A stretch of 64,000 nucleotides of DNA from assembly GCA_963662155.1 (NCBI GenBank), contig OY759269.1, positions 21,976,378 through 22,040,377 of the forward strand, read 5' to 3'. The notes under the pieces are model-generated. The model made no database searches. It was not told the DNA's origin and saw nothing but the letters and a program-made list of their open reading frames with translations. Below are positions 11,901 through 20,899 of the stretch, one piece after another (position 1 is the stretch's first letter; each line of letters opens with the position of its first letter). Both the position numbers and the translations under genes were made by a program. Source of the DNA: Lamellibrachia columna. Lineage: Eukaryota > Annelida > Polychaeta > Sabellida > Siboglinidae.

Positions 11901-14900
11901 GCGGCTGTAGCAACTCGCTCTTCCGTGAACTGCATTTGTCCAACACAAAATCGACTTCGACAGAATCACTCGATGCTGATGCTTTCAGCCGAAAGTCAGT
12001 CGATGTGAGCTTAGTTGAATACACACGGTTTTTCTTAATTTGTAATTTGTGAAGTGCATTTACACAATACTGAGCAACAAAGAGAATGAAGAGAAGTGCA
12101 TTAACAACTACCAGGGGGGTAGATATAGAGACTTTCTGCATACCAAGTATGAGATTAAAATGATAACTTTTTCTCTGTGTCTTGTACAATGTGAACATCA
12201 AATTACTGAATTATGTAAGTTACACGGTCCATGAAGTCTCTTTCGCATGACAAAAATAGTTCCTATTGACATGAATGTTCTTCTTTGTGGGACATCTTTA
12301 ATGTATAATGCATAATATTATATCTTTATATAAAATATAGTCATTTGCTACAGCTGTCTGGTAAAATGTGCTTCTATGTAGTGTTGATACAGTGTTTCTC
12401 TGTCATGTACTTGGATTTTTAGCTTTCTTTTCCTTTTAAATTTATCCTTTCCTAGTTCAATTAATCTTTTTTCTTGTTTAATTTGCCATCTTTTTCTTAG
12501 TTAAATTCTCCCATCTTTTAATGAAAATATATATGTTGACACAAAACAGAAAAATGTAAATATATCTTTATATTGTTATGCCATTTCGTGGAATAGTGTT
12601 TAGGGCTGTGGTTCAGCAAAAAATTAACTGTTTTCCATTTTGGTGCAGTTTAACCCTTTTCTACAGCTAAGGCAGGAGATTGTGGAAGTCTACAAGCTGA
12701 TGAAGCAGATGGTAAATGACCTTGAAGATGGGGTAGTGCATCAAGGTCACAATACACCATCAGATAGTCCCCAGGTGGAGCCACAGCTGGCCTTGGCTGA
12801 AGTTCTGACAGGCGGTCTTCAGTCATTGCTACGGAAACTACATCAACAAATGGAGCACGCCGTGAACATTCGTGTCAACCAGGTATATTGATGTCTGTGA
12901 CAACGTAGATATGTTGAACAATTTGTTGATCAATTCATCTGAAACCAAACATTATTTCATTTCTTATGTCTATTGGAATGTCCTCAGTTGCTTATGCTGA
13001 TGTAGCAAGTTATCATATGTTATGGCATTTTGACCTTGCAATAACACGTATAGGAGAACTGATGAAACCGAGCTCATCCATTTTCTTTCGACCATTATTC
13101 CCTATGCGCAGTGGCCATCCGCCATTACATTCTGTCCATCACATCTTCCTCTTTGACTTCTGTCGTTTCCATGTCCTGCTTCACCATACCCCTCAGTCTG
13201 ATCCTTTATCGTCCCCTCCTATGTTTGCCATCCAGTGGTAGTAGCCTTCAGTATGACATTATCACCATCCCTTCATATAATATGCCTGAACCACCGAAGT
13301 GTGATTTCTGAATACCGACCTTGCTGTTCGGCATGCAATTTACATGTGATATTCGAGTGGAAACATTTAAATTAAGTAGATAACTGTCAAAGTACATGAC
13401 AAAATTGTAGTTCATTAAAACACATCTGTGCACCCAAGATGTTAGAACAGATATAGTTTATGCTACATAACATGATTTTATTATAAAAAAAATTATCAGA
13501 CATCGACATACTAATAGTTGGATAGATGTCAGAATCTTGACATTGATCCAACATCCTACTGTTCCAGCTGATGCGGCCAACCATGGAGAAGCTGCAGCAC
13601 CTGGAGCCACTGGAGCGGAAAGTGCAGGAGTTACAGAATGAGCTGGATGCAGCTCTGGTCGCGCTCAACGACTTCAACTACCAAGCACACCAATCAACCT
13701 CGACCTCTGACCTCACAGCTGAAGTAGATGGTGATGATAGATATTGTTTATTTTTCCAATATTATACAGTATATAGTACTATTATAGCAATAACACGGCC
13801 TTCTTGTATGTATCGCTCAGTCTGGCCAAGCAACCGTGACCTTTCCCACCTTGTTCGGTCCTGGGTGGCTTGAACTGCCTCCTCTATTGTGTGTACAAAT
13901 TTCAATGTTATTAAGTCAGTCATTCTTAATTTCTGTCGACCTCAGCCCCTTCCTCCACTCATGACCAGCAAATCCTTCTCCGTGCCGTCTCTCCTCCAGT
14001 ATGTCTGAAAAATATAAACTTTTTATTGATTAACCTCTGGATGTTTCAGATAGTGTTATACAGATAGCAGAAATATACATTTATATATAATGCAAACAAT
14101 AATGCAATTATAATTAGAACAGTAATTAATTTAACAATGCAATTATAGTAAGAAATAAGACAAATCTACTAGTTTTTACAGATTGTCATGAATTTGTGTT
14201 ATTATTTGGAATGTGATATTGTTTATGTTAATTTTTAAATAAAGGTGACGACTCACTGCTGTCTGCCACAAAAACGACATCAACCGAATCGCTCGATACT
14301 GATGCGTTTAGTCAACGCACGACCTGTGTAAGTGGAGATGCCACGCGGTTTTCTTCTTCTCGTTTCTAAACTTTGTATCCTTAAGGACTTTGTATCGTTA
14401 TGGACTTTGTATCCTTAGGGACTTTGTTTCCTTAAGGACTTTGTATCCTTAGGGACTTTGTATCCTTAGGGACTTTGCATCCTTAGGTACTTTGCATCCT
14501 TAGAGACTTTGTATCCTTAGGGACTTTGTATCTTAAAGACTTTGTATCCTTAGGGACCATCTGGAAAGAATTTTGTTTATACTAAATGAGGCCTGTATTA
14601 TTTAGCTTCAGACTCCTTCTCCCCCTCCCCCCCAGCCGCATGTGACATTGAATTACATCAACCCATGAAAATGTCCTTTTTATTAAGCCAACTGTGTATA
14701 TTACATAAACTATTCACATATTACATATTAGGATATCAATGAACCAGATTCATTGTTCATACTTGTTTTACATTACTTTCAGTTAAAATGTCTGATTTTA
14801 AACCCTTTTTCCACAGCTGACACACGAGGTCGTGGAAGTCTACCAGCAGATGAAGCAGATGGTGAATGACCTTGGTGGTGGTGAAGTGGGTCATGGTCAT

Positions 14901-17900
14901 TCAACACACTTGAGCTCCCAGGTAGAGCCACAACAGGCCCTCTCCGAAGTGCAGTCGGGTGTTCTTCAGTCGTTGCTACGGAAACTACGTGAACAAATGG
15001 AGCATGCTGTAAACATTCGTGTCAATCAGGTACCGTGGCGTGCATATGAAGACAAAGAGACAGACAATCTGGAGAGGCTGGATTCGTATCCCTGCACCAA
15101 TTGCCCACCCAGTCGATGGAGTCATTTAGTAAAGAATTATTAAATCATGTTAAATTGAAGGAAAATTTGAAATAATTTTTTACATTTAATAATTTTTTTT
15201 TCATTTATTAAATCATTCATTGAGTCATTTTTGAAATTGTTTGTTAAATAGTAAGGCAACATATGGGAAGGGAAATAGGAAATTATTTATTACATCATTT
15301 AATATCTTGTTACTGCATTATTATTTTTCTTAAATAATTTTTCCATTTCAATAACCCATTGTGCATGCGTGCATGTCACGTGCATGCATGTGTCTACTCG
15401 CGTCTTCTACATACTAGCCACCACATACCATAAATAAAGTTAGCTGTGACAAACACGTCTGTTGCTCCAGCTGATGCAGCCTACTCCGGAGCAGCTCCGT
15501 CACAATGAGGGCCTGGAGCAGAAGGTGGAGCAACTCCAGAATGAGCTGACCAGAGCAGAGGCAGCAGACAACAAACTGAAAGTGGAACTAAAACTACGTG
15601 AGATGGAACTGAAGCGAAAGTCTGATGAGTTTATGCAGCTCACTAGCGAAATAAAGGTATGTGCTGCCGCCTGTTGGCATGATTTGTGAGTTACATCAAA
15701 GCAGTTGTACTGGTAGTAAAATGTATACATATGCACGCATACATGCACAAGCTTGCACATGCACACACACCACCAGATTACCTGTATATTCAATACAGAT
15801 TTATGGAAGGAAAATGGCCTTATCCCATATGTATGCGGATTTGTTTCAAATTTACTGGAAAAAAATTCTATTAGTAATAGTATTAATAATAGTTATATCT
15901 GATTGAAGCCATATTGACTAATTTTTAATGAATTACCCGATAAATATAGTGCCAGCTAATCTGGCAAGTGTTGCTGTGATCACGTGCTGCCCCATGTAAT
16001 GTCTGTGTTCACTGTCTCCAGCTTACAACACTGCAGGTGAGACTTAACTCAATATACTAAGCAGCTAAGCTGTTCACATGTCATGTCTGACAGACATCAT
16101 GGAATGTCCATCTGATGTCTTGTCTAGTCATGTGTACCTAATGTCATGTTTAATTAGTTAATGTGTACCTAACATGTGTCATGTGTATTGTATATGACAT
16201 CTGATTGGTATCATATTTACCTGTTGTCATGTCTACCTGGTGTCATGTAATTTCTACCTGCTGTCATGTCATATATACCTGGTGTCATGTCATGTACCTG
16301 GTGTCATGTCATATGCACCTGATATCATGTCTACGTGGTGTCATGTCATGTCTACCTGGGGTCATGTCATGTCTACCTGAGGTCATATCTACCTGATATA
16401 TCTACCTAGTGTCATGTATACCTGGTGTCACGTCATGTCTACCTGGTGCCATGTCATGTCTACCTAGTATCATGTCAAATGTACCTTGTATCATGTATAT
16501 ATACTGTCATGTTTACTTGATGTCATGTCTACCTGGTGTCAAGTCATGTCATGTCTGATGTCACACCTATCTCTCTGGTGTTATATTTCACTGAATGCTT
16601 TATGTCTTTGCCTGTTCAATTCTATCTCTTCCATAATTATTGGTGTTGCTACTTTTATATTTATAAGTTCCTTGGTGTTGATATATCATGATTTTCAATA
16701 CTTTCTGTAATTACATTTTAAGTCGTTACTTAGTGCTTTTAGTTGCAATGTTTAAGTTTGCAAGTTTTTAAGCAATGTTTCTTATTTCATTAGTGAGCCA
16801 TTTATTTGGCTACTTAGCTAATAGTGTTAGATTACTTTAAAATATTCTCGTATTAACTTAGTTACGGTGTATATTGTTACTTAGTCAACACTGCTGGTCT
16901 TCAGTAACAGACATGTACAGTCTCTGGTTGTTGTGCAGTTACCAGGAAGTTCTGTTTTGTTTGTCCTACATACCAGCTACAGCTGTAGCTGTGTGACTGT
17001 AAACTCACTTCAAACTCTACAACTCTACAGTGCTACACCAACTAGTAATAGTAACAAACTATATCCTCAGGAACCTGAGCTCAGAGGCACAACAAACCAG
17101 AATCATTAAGCATTATCATAAACAGGGACGCGCAAATGTTATCATCAGAACAAGGGTCCTGTGGAAACGCAGTGATAGTTTCAAATGATTTAAAAATGAT
17201 GGAGAGTTCATTCCAGGAATTACCCCATTCCAGACTCTAGGTGCAGCTACAGAGGAAGCATGTTTGCCCCAAATAAGCTTTGTTTTAGGAACAATAAATC
17301 GTTGTGAAATAGATAATTTGAGCTACCTAGGGATACCTGAAAGATGCAGGGTGGTTGCTGTGTAGATAGAGCATGATGTGCAAGGACAGTTAGGATGAGT
17401 GGACAGTTTAAAATTGATTCAATAAGTAACAGGAAGCCAGTGTAACTGTCAAAGTAGTGGTAGTGATGGTAAAAAACGAGGTGTCCTGAGTACCACACGT
17501 GCCTGACAATTTTGTACAAATTGGAGTTTAGTCTAACTGTGATTCAACTACATTAGTGATAAACATTACAGGGTATGACCAGGGTGTCACATTGAGTGTT
17601 GTCTCTGCAGCTGTCACTACAACAACAGGAGCTGGTGACACTACAGATAGAGCGTGACAGGCTCCAGGACCAGTCGGCTGGCGTCATCACACGTGATGAC
17701 ATCATTGAACAGGCACGGCAAAGTCGTGATGATGCCATCTCAAGGTTGGTCGTCGCAAAGTATGATCAGTGCCATTGACATGTGATCAATGTTTGTCACA
17801 TTGCCAGTAGCATCAGAATTCTGCAAAATTCTTACTTCTGATTTTGTTTGAACATGTCTGAATTTTACCAGCTGAAAAGTTGAGTATGCTTTCTAGCCAG

Positions 17901-19778
17901 TATATTTCTAGGACTAATTCAGGTAGAAACTAGTCATGTTGCACCAGCATTAGACCCAGCATTCCTTTAAAAACCTAACAAAATTCCTTCTTTTTTTCAA
18001 AAAAATATTGTTTTAAATTCCTTCTGATTAAAAAAATATTCCATTAAATTCCTTTATTTTTTCAAAAGATATTCGTTTAAATTCCTTCATTGTTTTCAAA
18101 GAAATATTCTTTAAATAAACAAAATATTCCTTTAAATTACTTTATTCCTTTTTGAGGGTTTACAATGACATTTGATGCATTTGCAGGCGCAACGCGATGG
18201 AGGTGGAGCTGGCCCGTGCCAAGCTTGACCTGATGAACCTTGACAGACAGCTGATGGACGCCATCCAGCAGAAGCTCCAGCTCTCCCAGCAGCTAGAACA
18301 GTGGCAGGTCAGTTGCCTTGACAACGGTTGTCATGACAACAGTTCTTGGTTGTCACATGCTGAACGGTCGTGGTGTAATCAGTTTCTGTTTTACAGTGTT
18401 CTGACATAAGCCTGTGGTGTTTGTGTAATTCAATATGCAAGTGTTTCTAGTATTTAGTGATATTCTGTAAACTTATAAACGTTTATGAGAAAGTTTTTGT
18501 GATGTGAAACTGAGATGTGTTTAATTTATTATTCAAGAAGCTGAGACACATTCATATGAATATTTTTACACGTTTTAACAAACAAGATTTCACAAGATTG
18601 CTATTCAAAGCAAGAAGTTCCACATGGCAAGTGGATGAGAAAGCCATTGATTTATTGACAGCCCAATAATATTTCTGTGTGTTGCCTGCCCTTATCAGGT
18701 ATATGCCAATTTATAAATATATTCATGCTGTTAGCATTTACGCAATTAGTAGATCATTCGTTCCATTACTTAATTTATTGTTCTCGATGAGAATCACTAT
18801 TTTCTCGCATTCAGCATTTTATTTATGCAACATCAGTTGGATCAACATACCTTATCCAGACTGTTGTTAACATTGGGCATATGCCTAACTTGTGCAAAAA
18901 CATAGAATATAATTATGCATGTCTTATTCAAGGGAACTGTCCTGTATACAAGTTACCACTTCAGGTGTTGTTACTAAATGAATCATTCTAATTTCTGTTT
19001 GTCACAAGCATTTGTGTGTAAATAGGAAATAAAAATACAAACTCTCCCTTTCGTTTATAGTGTTAATTTTTAGACAAGTTTTACTTCTGTTGTCCCCGAG
19101 AAAGTTTTACAATAATATAATAATATAATATAATGCGAATGGTGCTAGGATTAGACAGATATTGCAGTGCTGGTCAAATGTCTTTTTACAATAATTTTCA
19201 AACTGTGCTGTGGTTATAAGAAGTTGGACATACAGACTTATATGTTATCTGCAGTCTGTGAAAATATTTTTAATTTGTAGCATTATTAACATTGATGTGA
19301 AATACCCCTCCAGAATCTGGAAGTACAGGTTTATATTTTTGCATGTCCACTTTCTTGTTGGCTGTCTGGTCTGGATTAATTAAAATCCCGAAATTGTTGC
19401 TCTAACGTCATCTTGTAGTTTTCCAAGGCAGCCAATTTTGTCAGTGCCAGTTCATTTATCCTGAACTTGGATGACCAGTTTATATAGGCACAGTTGACAC
19501 ATCTGGGTACAGAGCTGCTTGTCACTTTTCTAGATTATGTATTTGTATATTGCATGGAGAATGATGCATTGAATTGAATTTTACTCTTGTTTCTCTTTTT
19601 TGATTGAAACTTTCACTTTCGTTTTGACATTTTCATTTCTGTTCATCACCAGATGGACATGCAGGAGCTGGTCGACACACAGATGATGAAGAGGATGGAG
19701 TTGGAGTCAAAGAAGGTGGAGCGGTCTCGTGGTGGCCCTCAGTCAGCTCTACGCAAGTTCAAGTTCTCTTGGAGCTAA
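5855..19778 (+). CDS. BICD family-like cargo adapter 1 (BicDR), 3' two-thirds
   Basis: Coiled-coil adapter that in the BICD/BICDL family links dynein-dynactin to vesicles. Exons: 5855-5971, 7586-7732, 11789-12004, 12667-12882, 13568-13730, 14245-14327, 14817-15029, 15471-15656, possibly 16022-16036, 17611-17744, 18187-18307 and 19653-19778 (stop TAA). All junctions are in phase, giving about 578 residues with the microexon. Nearly the whole product is heptad-rich. The C-terminal part (RNAMEVELARAKLDLMNLD, then LMDAIQQKLQLSQQLEQWQ) matches the cargo-binding end of vertebrate BICDL1 almost residue for residue, as I remember that family. The N-terminal exons, with the dynein-binding region, lie upstream of the window. 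The middle exons are duplicated relative to BICDL1. Family assignment is firm; BICDL1 versus BICDL2 is less so. Confidence 0.88.
7586..7732 (+). CDS. BICDL exon b (49 codons)
   Basis: Acceptor 'attccttcag' and donor 'cag|gtaacg', phase 0/0. The product contains RVELEQRINILTSERN and LEDMHDRIVALERHKQ, matching the BICDL1 stretch with LEHRLSATLEEN and LQDRVLILERQ. Confidence 0.88.
7770..8515. repeat. 28-bp minisatellite in BICDL intron, about 27 units
   Basis: The unit is 'aactgtggaggttaataatg' followed by 'ataataat'. A few units are shortened by 3-6 bp and single-base variants (tgcgg, tgtag) recur. It lies just after exon b and has no sustained coding frame. Confidence 0.92.
8960..11290. repeat. 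60-bp satellite with 660-bp higher-order repeat
   Basis: About 38 tandem units of exactly 60 bp with the core 'catgtaatgcatgtgtgttt'. Unit variants recur in fixed order every 11 units: 9121-9780, 9781-10440 and 10441-11100 are near-identical 660-bp blocks, the last with one extra unit at 10801-10860. Because 60 is a multiple of three and the unit has no stop, an ATG-to-stop frame of 727 codons runs from 8965 to 11148 with a 20-residue Cys-rich unit, and other frames on both strands stay open too. It lies inside a BICDL intron, so I treat it as satellite rather than a gene. Confidence 0.93.
11515..11775 (+). repeat. tRNA-derived SINE in BICDL intron
   Basis: The head resembles a Pol III A box ('agtggttagaacatcaga'). 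The body has 'tcagctgtaaatgagtac' and 'gtaagtaaagcttgcattcg', and the tail has 'agtgtaaagcactctgaa' and 'gcgctgtataagaa'. This order matches a SINE type widespread in invertebrates, as I remember it. Pieces of the same element occur at 48404-48470 and 48953-49005. Its 3' end lies about 14 bp before the acceptor of BICDL exon c. Confidence 0.65.
11789..12004 (+). CDS. BICDL exon c (72 codons)
   Basis: Acceptor 'ttcttcttgcag', donor 'gat|gtgagc', phase 0/0. The product starts LMCQEREINELREQN and has a serine/threonine-rich linker (STSDLTLEAGG, then TKSTSTESLDADAFS). The linker is repeated in exons e and f. Confidence 0.87.
12667..12882 (+). CDS. BICDL exon d (72 codons)
   Basis: Acceptor 'cccttttctacag', donor 'cag|gtatat', phase 0/0. 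The product starts LRQEIVEVYKLMKQMVNDLE and ends LRKLHQQMEHAVNIRVNQ. It is a paralogue of exon g, and even the polypyrimidine tract before it is similar. Confidence 0.87.
13310..13500. repeat. Dispersed repeat family A, copy 3
   Basis: Lies in the intron before exon e. It shares 'gcatgcaatttacatgtgat', 'attcattaaaacacat' style motifs and 'atgttagaacagatatagtt' with the copies near 2330, 5400 and 28540. Confidence 0.55.
13568..13730 (+). CDS. BICDL exon e, chimeric exon (phase 0/1)
   Basis: Acceptor 'ctactgttccag', donor 'gatg|gtgatg'. Its first ~35 codons (LMRPTMEKLQHLEPLERKV) are paralogous to the start of exon h. Its last ~15 codons (QSTSTSDLTAEVD) are paralogous to the middle of exon c. 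Phase 1 at the donor fits exon f exactly. Confidence 0.83.
13731..14244 (+). other. Candidate gained intron inside the chimeric exon
   Basis: This 514-bp intron splits a linker that is continuous in paralogous exon c. Nearly the same 8-9 bases stand at both borders ('ggtgatga' across the donor, 'ggtgacga' across the acceptor), like a slightly diverged target-site duplication. It contains ordinary AT-rich sequence and no coding signal that I can see. Confidence 0.6.
14245..14327 (+). CDS. BICDL exon f (phase 1/0)
   Basis: Acceptor 'aaataaag|gtgac', donor 'tgt|gtaagt'. Completes the codon begun in exon e and encodes TKTTSTESLDTDAFSQR, paralogous to the end of exon c. The acceptor has a weak polypyrimidine tract, so it is less certain than the others. 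Confidence 0.75.
14345..14560. repeat. 17-bp minisatellite, about 12 units
   Basis: Tandem copies of 'gactttgtatccttagg' begin about 20 bp after the donor of exon f. Single-base and small length variants are common. Confidence 0.88.
14817..15029 (+). CDS. BICDL exon g (71 codons), duplicate of exon d
   Basis: Acceptor 'ctttttccacag', donor 'cag|gtaccg', phase 0/0. The product starts LTHEVVEVYQQMKQMVNDLG and ends LRKLREQMEHAVNIRVNQ, about 70% identical to exon d by eye. Confidence 0.87.
15471..15656 (+). CDS. BICDL exon h (62 codons)
   Basis: Acceptor 'ctgttgctccag', donor 'aag|gtatgt', phase 0/0. A long uninterrupted coiled coil starting LMQPTPEQLRHNEGLEQKVE. Its 5' part is paralogous to the 5' part of exon e. 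Confidence 0.87.
16022..16036 (+). CDS. Candidate 15-nt BICDL microexon
   Basis: Five codons (LTTLQ) lie between a good acceptor ('actgtctccag') and a good donor ('cag|gtgaga'), phase 0/0. Inclusion keeps the frame and adds a hydrophobic stretch before exon i. Exons h and i also join in frame without it, so it may be alternative or accidental. Confidence 0.4.
16160..16560. repeat. Degenerate ~20-bp repeat in BICDL intron
   Basis: Many imperfect copies of 'tcatgtctacctggtg' with variable spacing fill the interval, an old, decayed minisatellite. Confidence 0.8.
17040..17535 (-). mobile_element. 3' tail of an L2/CR1-like LINE, degenerate
   Basis: Read on the minus strand, the piece encodes LHWLPVTYWINFK, a hallmark segment near the C-terminus of L2/CR1-type reverse transcriptases, and ends with 'ctcaggttcctgagga'. 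Related tails lie at 34220-34740 (minus) and 43480-43690 (plus). Several stops and frameshifts show it is dead. Confidence 0.75.
17611..17744 (+). CDS. BICDL exon i (phase 0/2)
   Basis: Acceptor 'gttgtctctgcag', donor 'tcaag|gttggt'. The product runs LSLQQQELVTLQIERDRLQ to RQSRDDAIS, matching BICDL1 'LKEERDRL' and 'IRDRDEAIA'. The split Arg codon is completed by exon j. Confidence 0.88.
17990..18150. repeat. Degenerate ~40-bp AT-rich repeat before exon j
   Basis: Imperfect repeats built on 'aaattccttc' and 'aaaatattc' occur about five times in the intron before exon j. Confidence 0.6.
18187..18307 (+). CDS. BICDL exon j, cargo-binding coiled coil
   Basis: Acceptor 'gatgcatttgcag', donor 'cag|gtcagt', phase 2/0. 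This is the most conserved part of the gene: MEVELARAKLDLMNLDRQ and DAIQQKLQLSQQLEQWQ, nearly identical to vertebrate BICDL1. Confidence 0.92.
19653..19778 (+). CDS. BICDL terminal exon
   Basis: Acceptor 'gttcatcaccag', then MDMQELVDTQMMKRMELE and a basic end (LRKFKFSWS) before TAA. The length and basic/aromatic C-terminus compare with the 'LFSFFRKI'-type end of BICDL1. Confidence 0.87.
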   Translation: MDMQELVDTQMMKRMELESKKVERSRGGPQSALRKFKFSWS

Positions 19779-19797
19779 CATTTGTCTGCACATCTGT

Positions 19798-20890
19798 TCT
19801 TCCAGCCAGAGACGTCTGCCTGATGGGTGGAGTCTCCAGTGATGCTACGTAGTACTGCCATATCATCTGTCCTTCCAGCCAGAGACGTCCGCCTGATGGG
19901 TGGAGTCTCCAGTCATGCTACGTAGTACTGCCGTATCATCTGTCCTTCCAGCCAGAGACGTCCGCCTGATGGGTGGAGTCTCCAGTGATGCTACGTAGTA
20001 CTGCCATATCATCTGTCCTTCCAGCCAGAGACGTCCGCCTGATGGGTGGTGTCTCCAGTCATGCTACGTAGTACTGCCATATCATCTGTCCTTCCAGCCA
20101 GAGACGTCCACCTGATGGGTGGAGTCTCCAGTCATGCTATGTAGTACTGCCGTATCATCTGTCCTTACAGCCAGAGACGTCCGCCTGATGGGTGGAGTCT
20201 CCAGTGATGCTACGTAGTACTGCCATATCATCTGTCCTTCCAGCCAGAGACGTCCGCCTGATGGGTGGAGTCTCCAGTGATGCTACGTAGTACTGCCATA
20301 TCATCTGTCCTTCCAGCCAGAGACGTCCGCCTGATGGGTGGAGTCTCCAGTCATGCTACGTAGTACTGCCATATCATCTGTCCTTCCAGCCAGAGACGTC
20401 CGCCTGGTGGGTGGAGTCTCCAGTGATGCTATGTAGTACTGCCATATCATATGTCCTTCCAGCCAGAGACGTCCACCTGATGGGTGGAGTCTCCAGTCAT
20501 GCTATGTAGTAGTGCCATATCATCTGTCCTTCCAGCCAGAGACGTCCACCTGGTGGGTGGTGTCTCCAGTCATGCTATGTAGTACTGCCATATCATCTGT
20601 CCTTCCAGCCAGAGACGTCCGCCTGATGGGTGGTGTCTCCAGTCATGCTATGTAGTACTGCCATATCATCTGTCCTTCCAGCCAGAGACGTCCGCCTGGT
20701 GGGTGGTGTCTCCAGTCATGCTTTGTAATACTGCCATATCATCTGTCCTTCCAGCCAGAGACGTCCACCTGATATGAGTGGAGTCTCCAGTCATGCTATG
20801 TAATACTGCCATATCATCTGTCCTTCCAGCCAGAGACGTTCACCTGATGAGTGGAGTCTCCAATCATGCTATGCAATATATGTTGGCGTA
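19798..20890 (+). repeat. 73-bp minisatellite in the presumed BICDL 3' UTR, ~15 units
   Basis: A 73-bp unit ('ccttccagccagagacgtcc' at its start, 'gctacgtagtactgcc' in the middle) repeats without break from 20 bp after the BICDL stop. Units differ by recurring single-base variants (gatg/catg, acgtag/atgtag, gtgg/gagg). If the transcript runs through it, the array is 3' UTR. Confidence 0.92.
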
Positions 20891-20899
20891 GAGTGAGCC

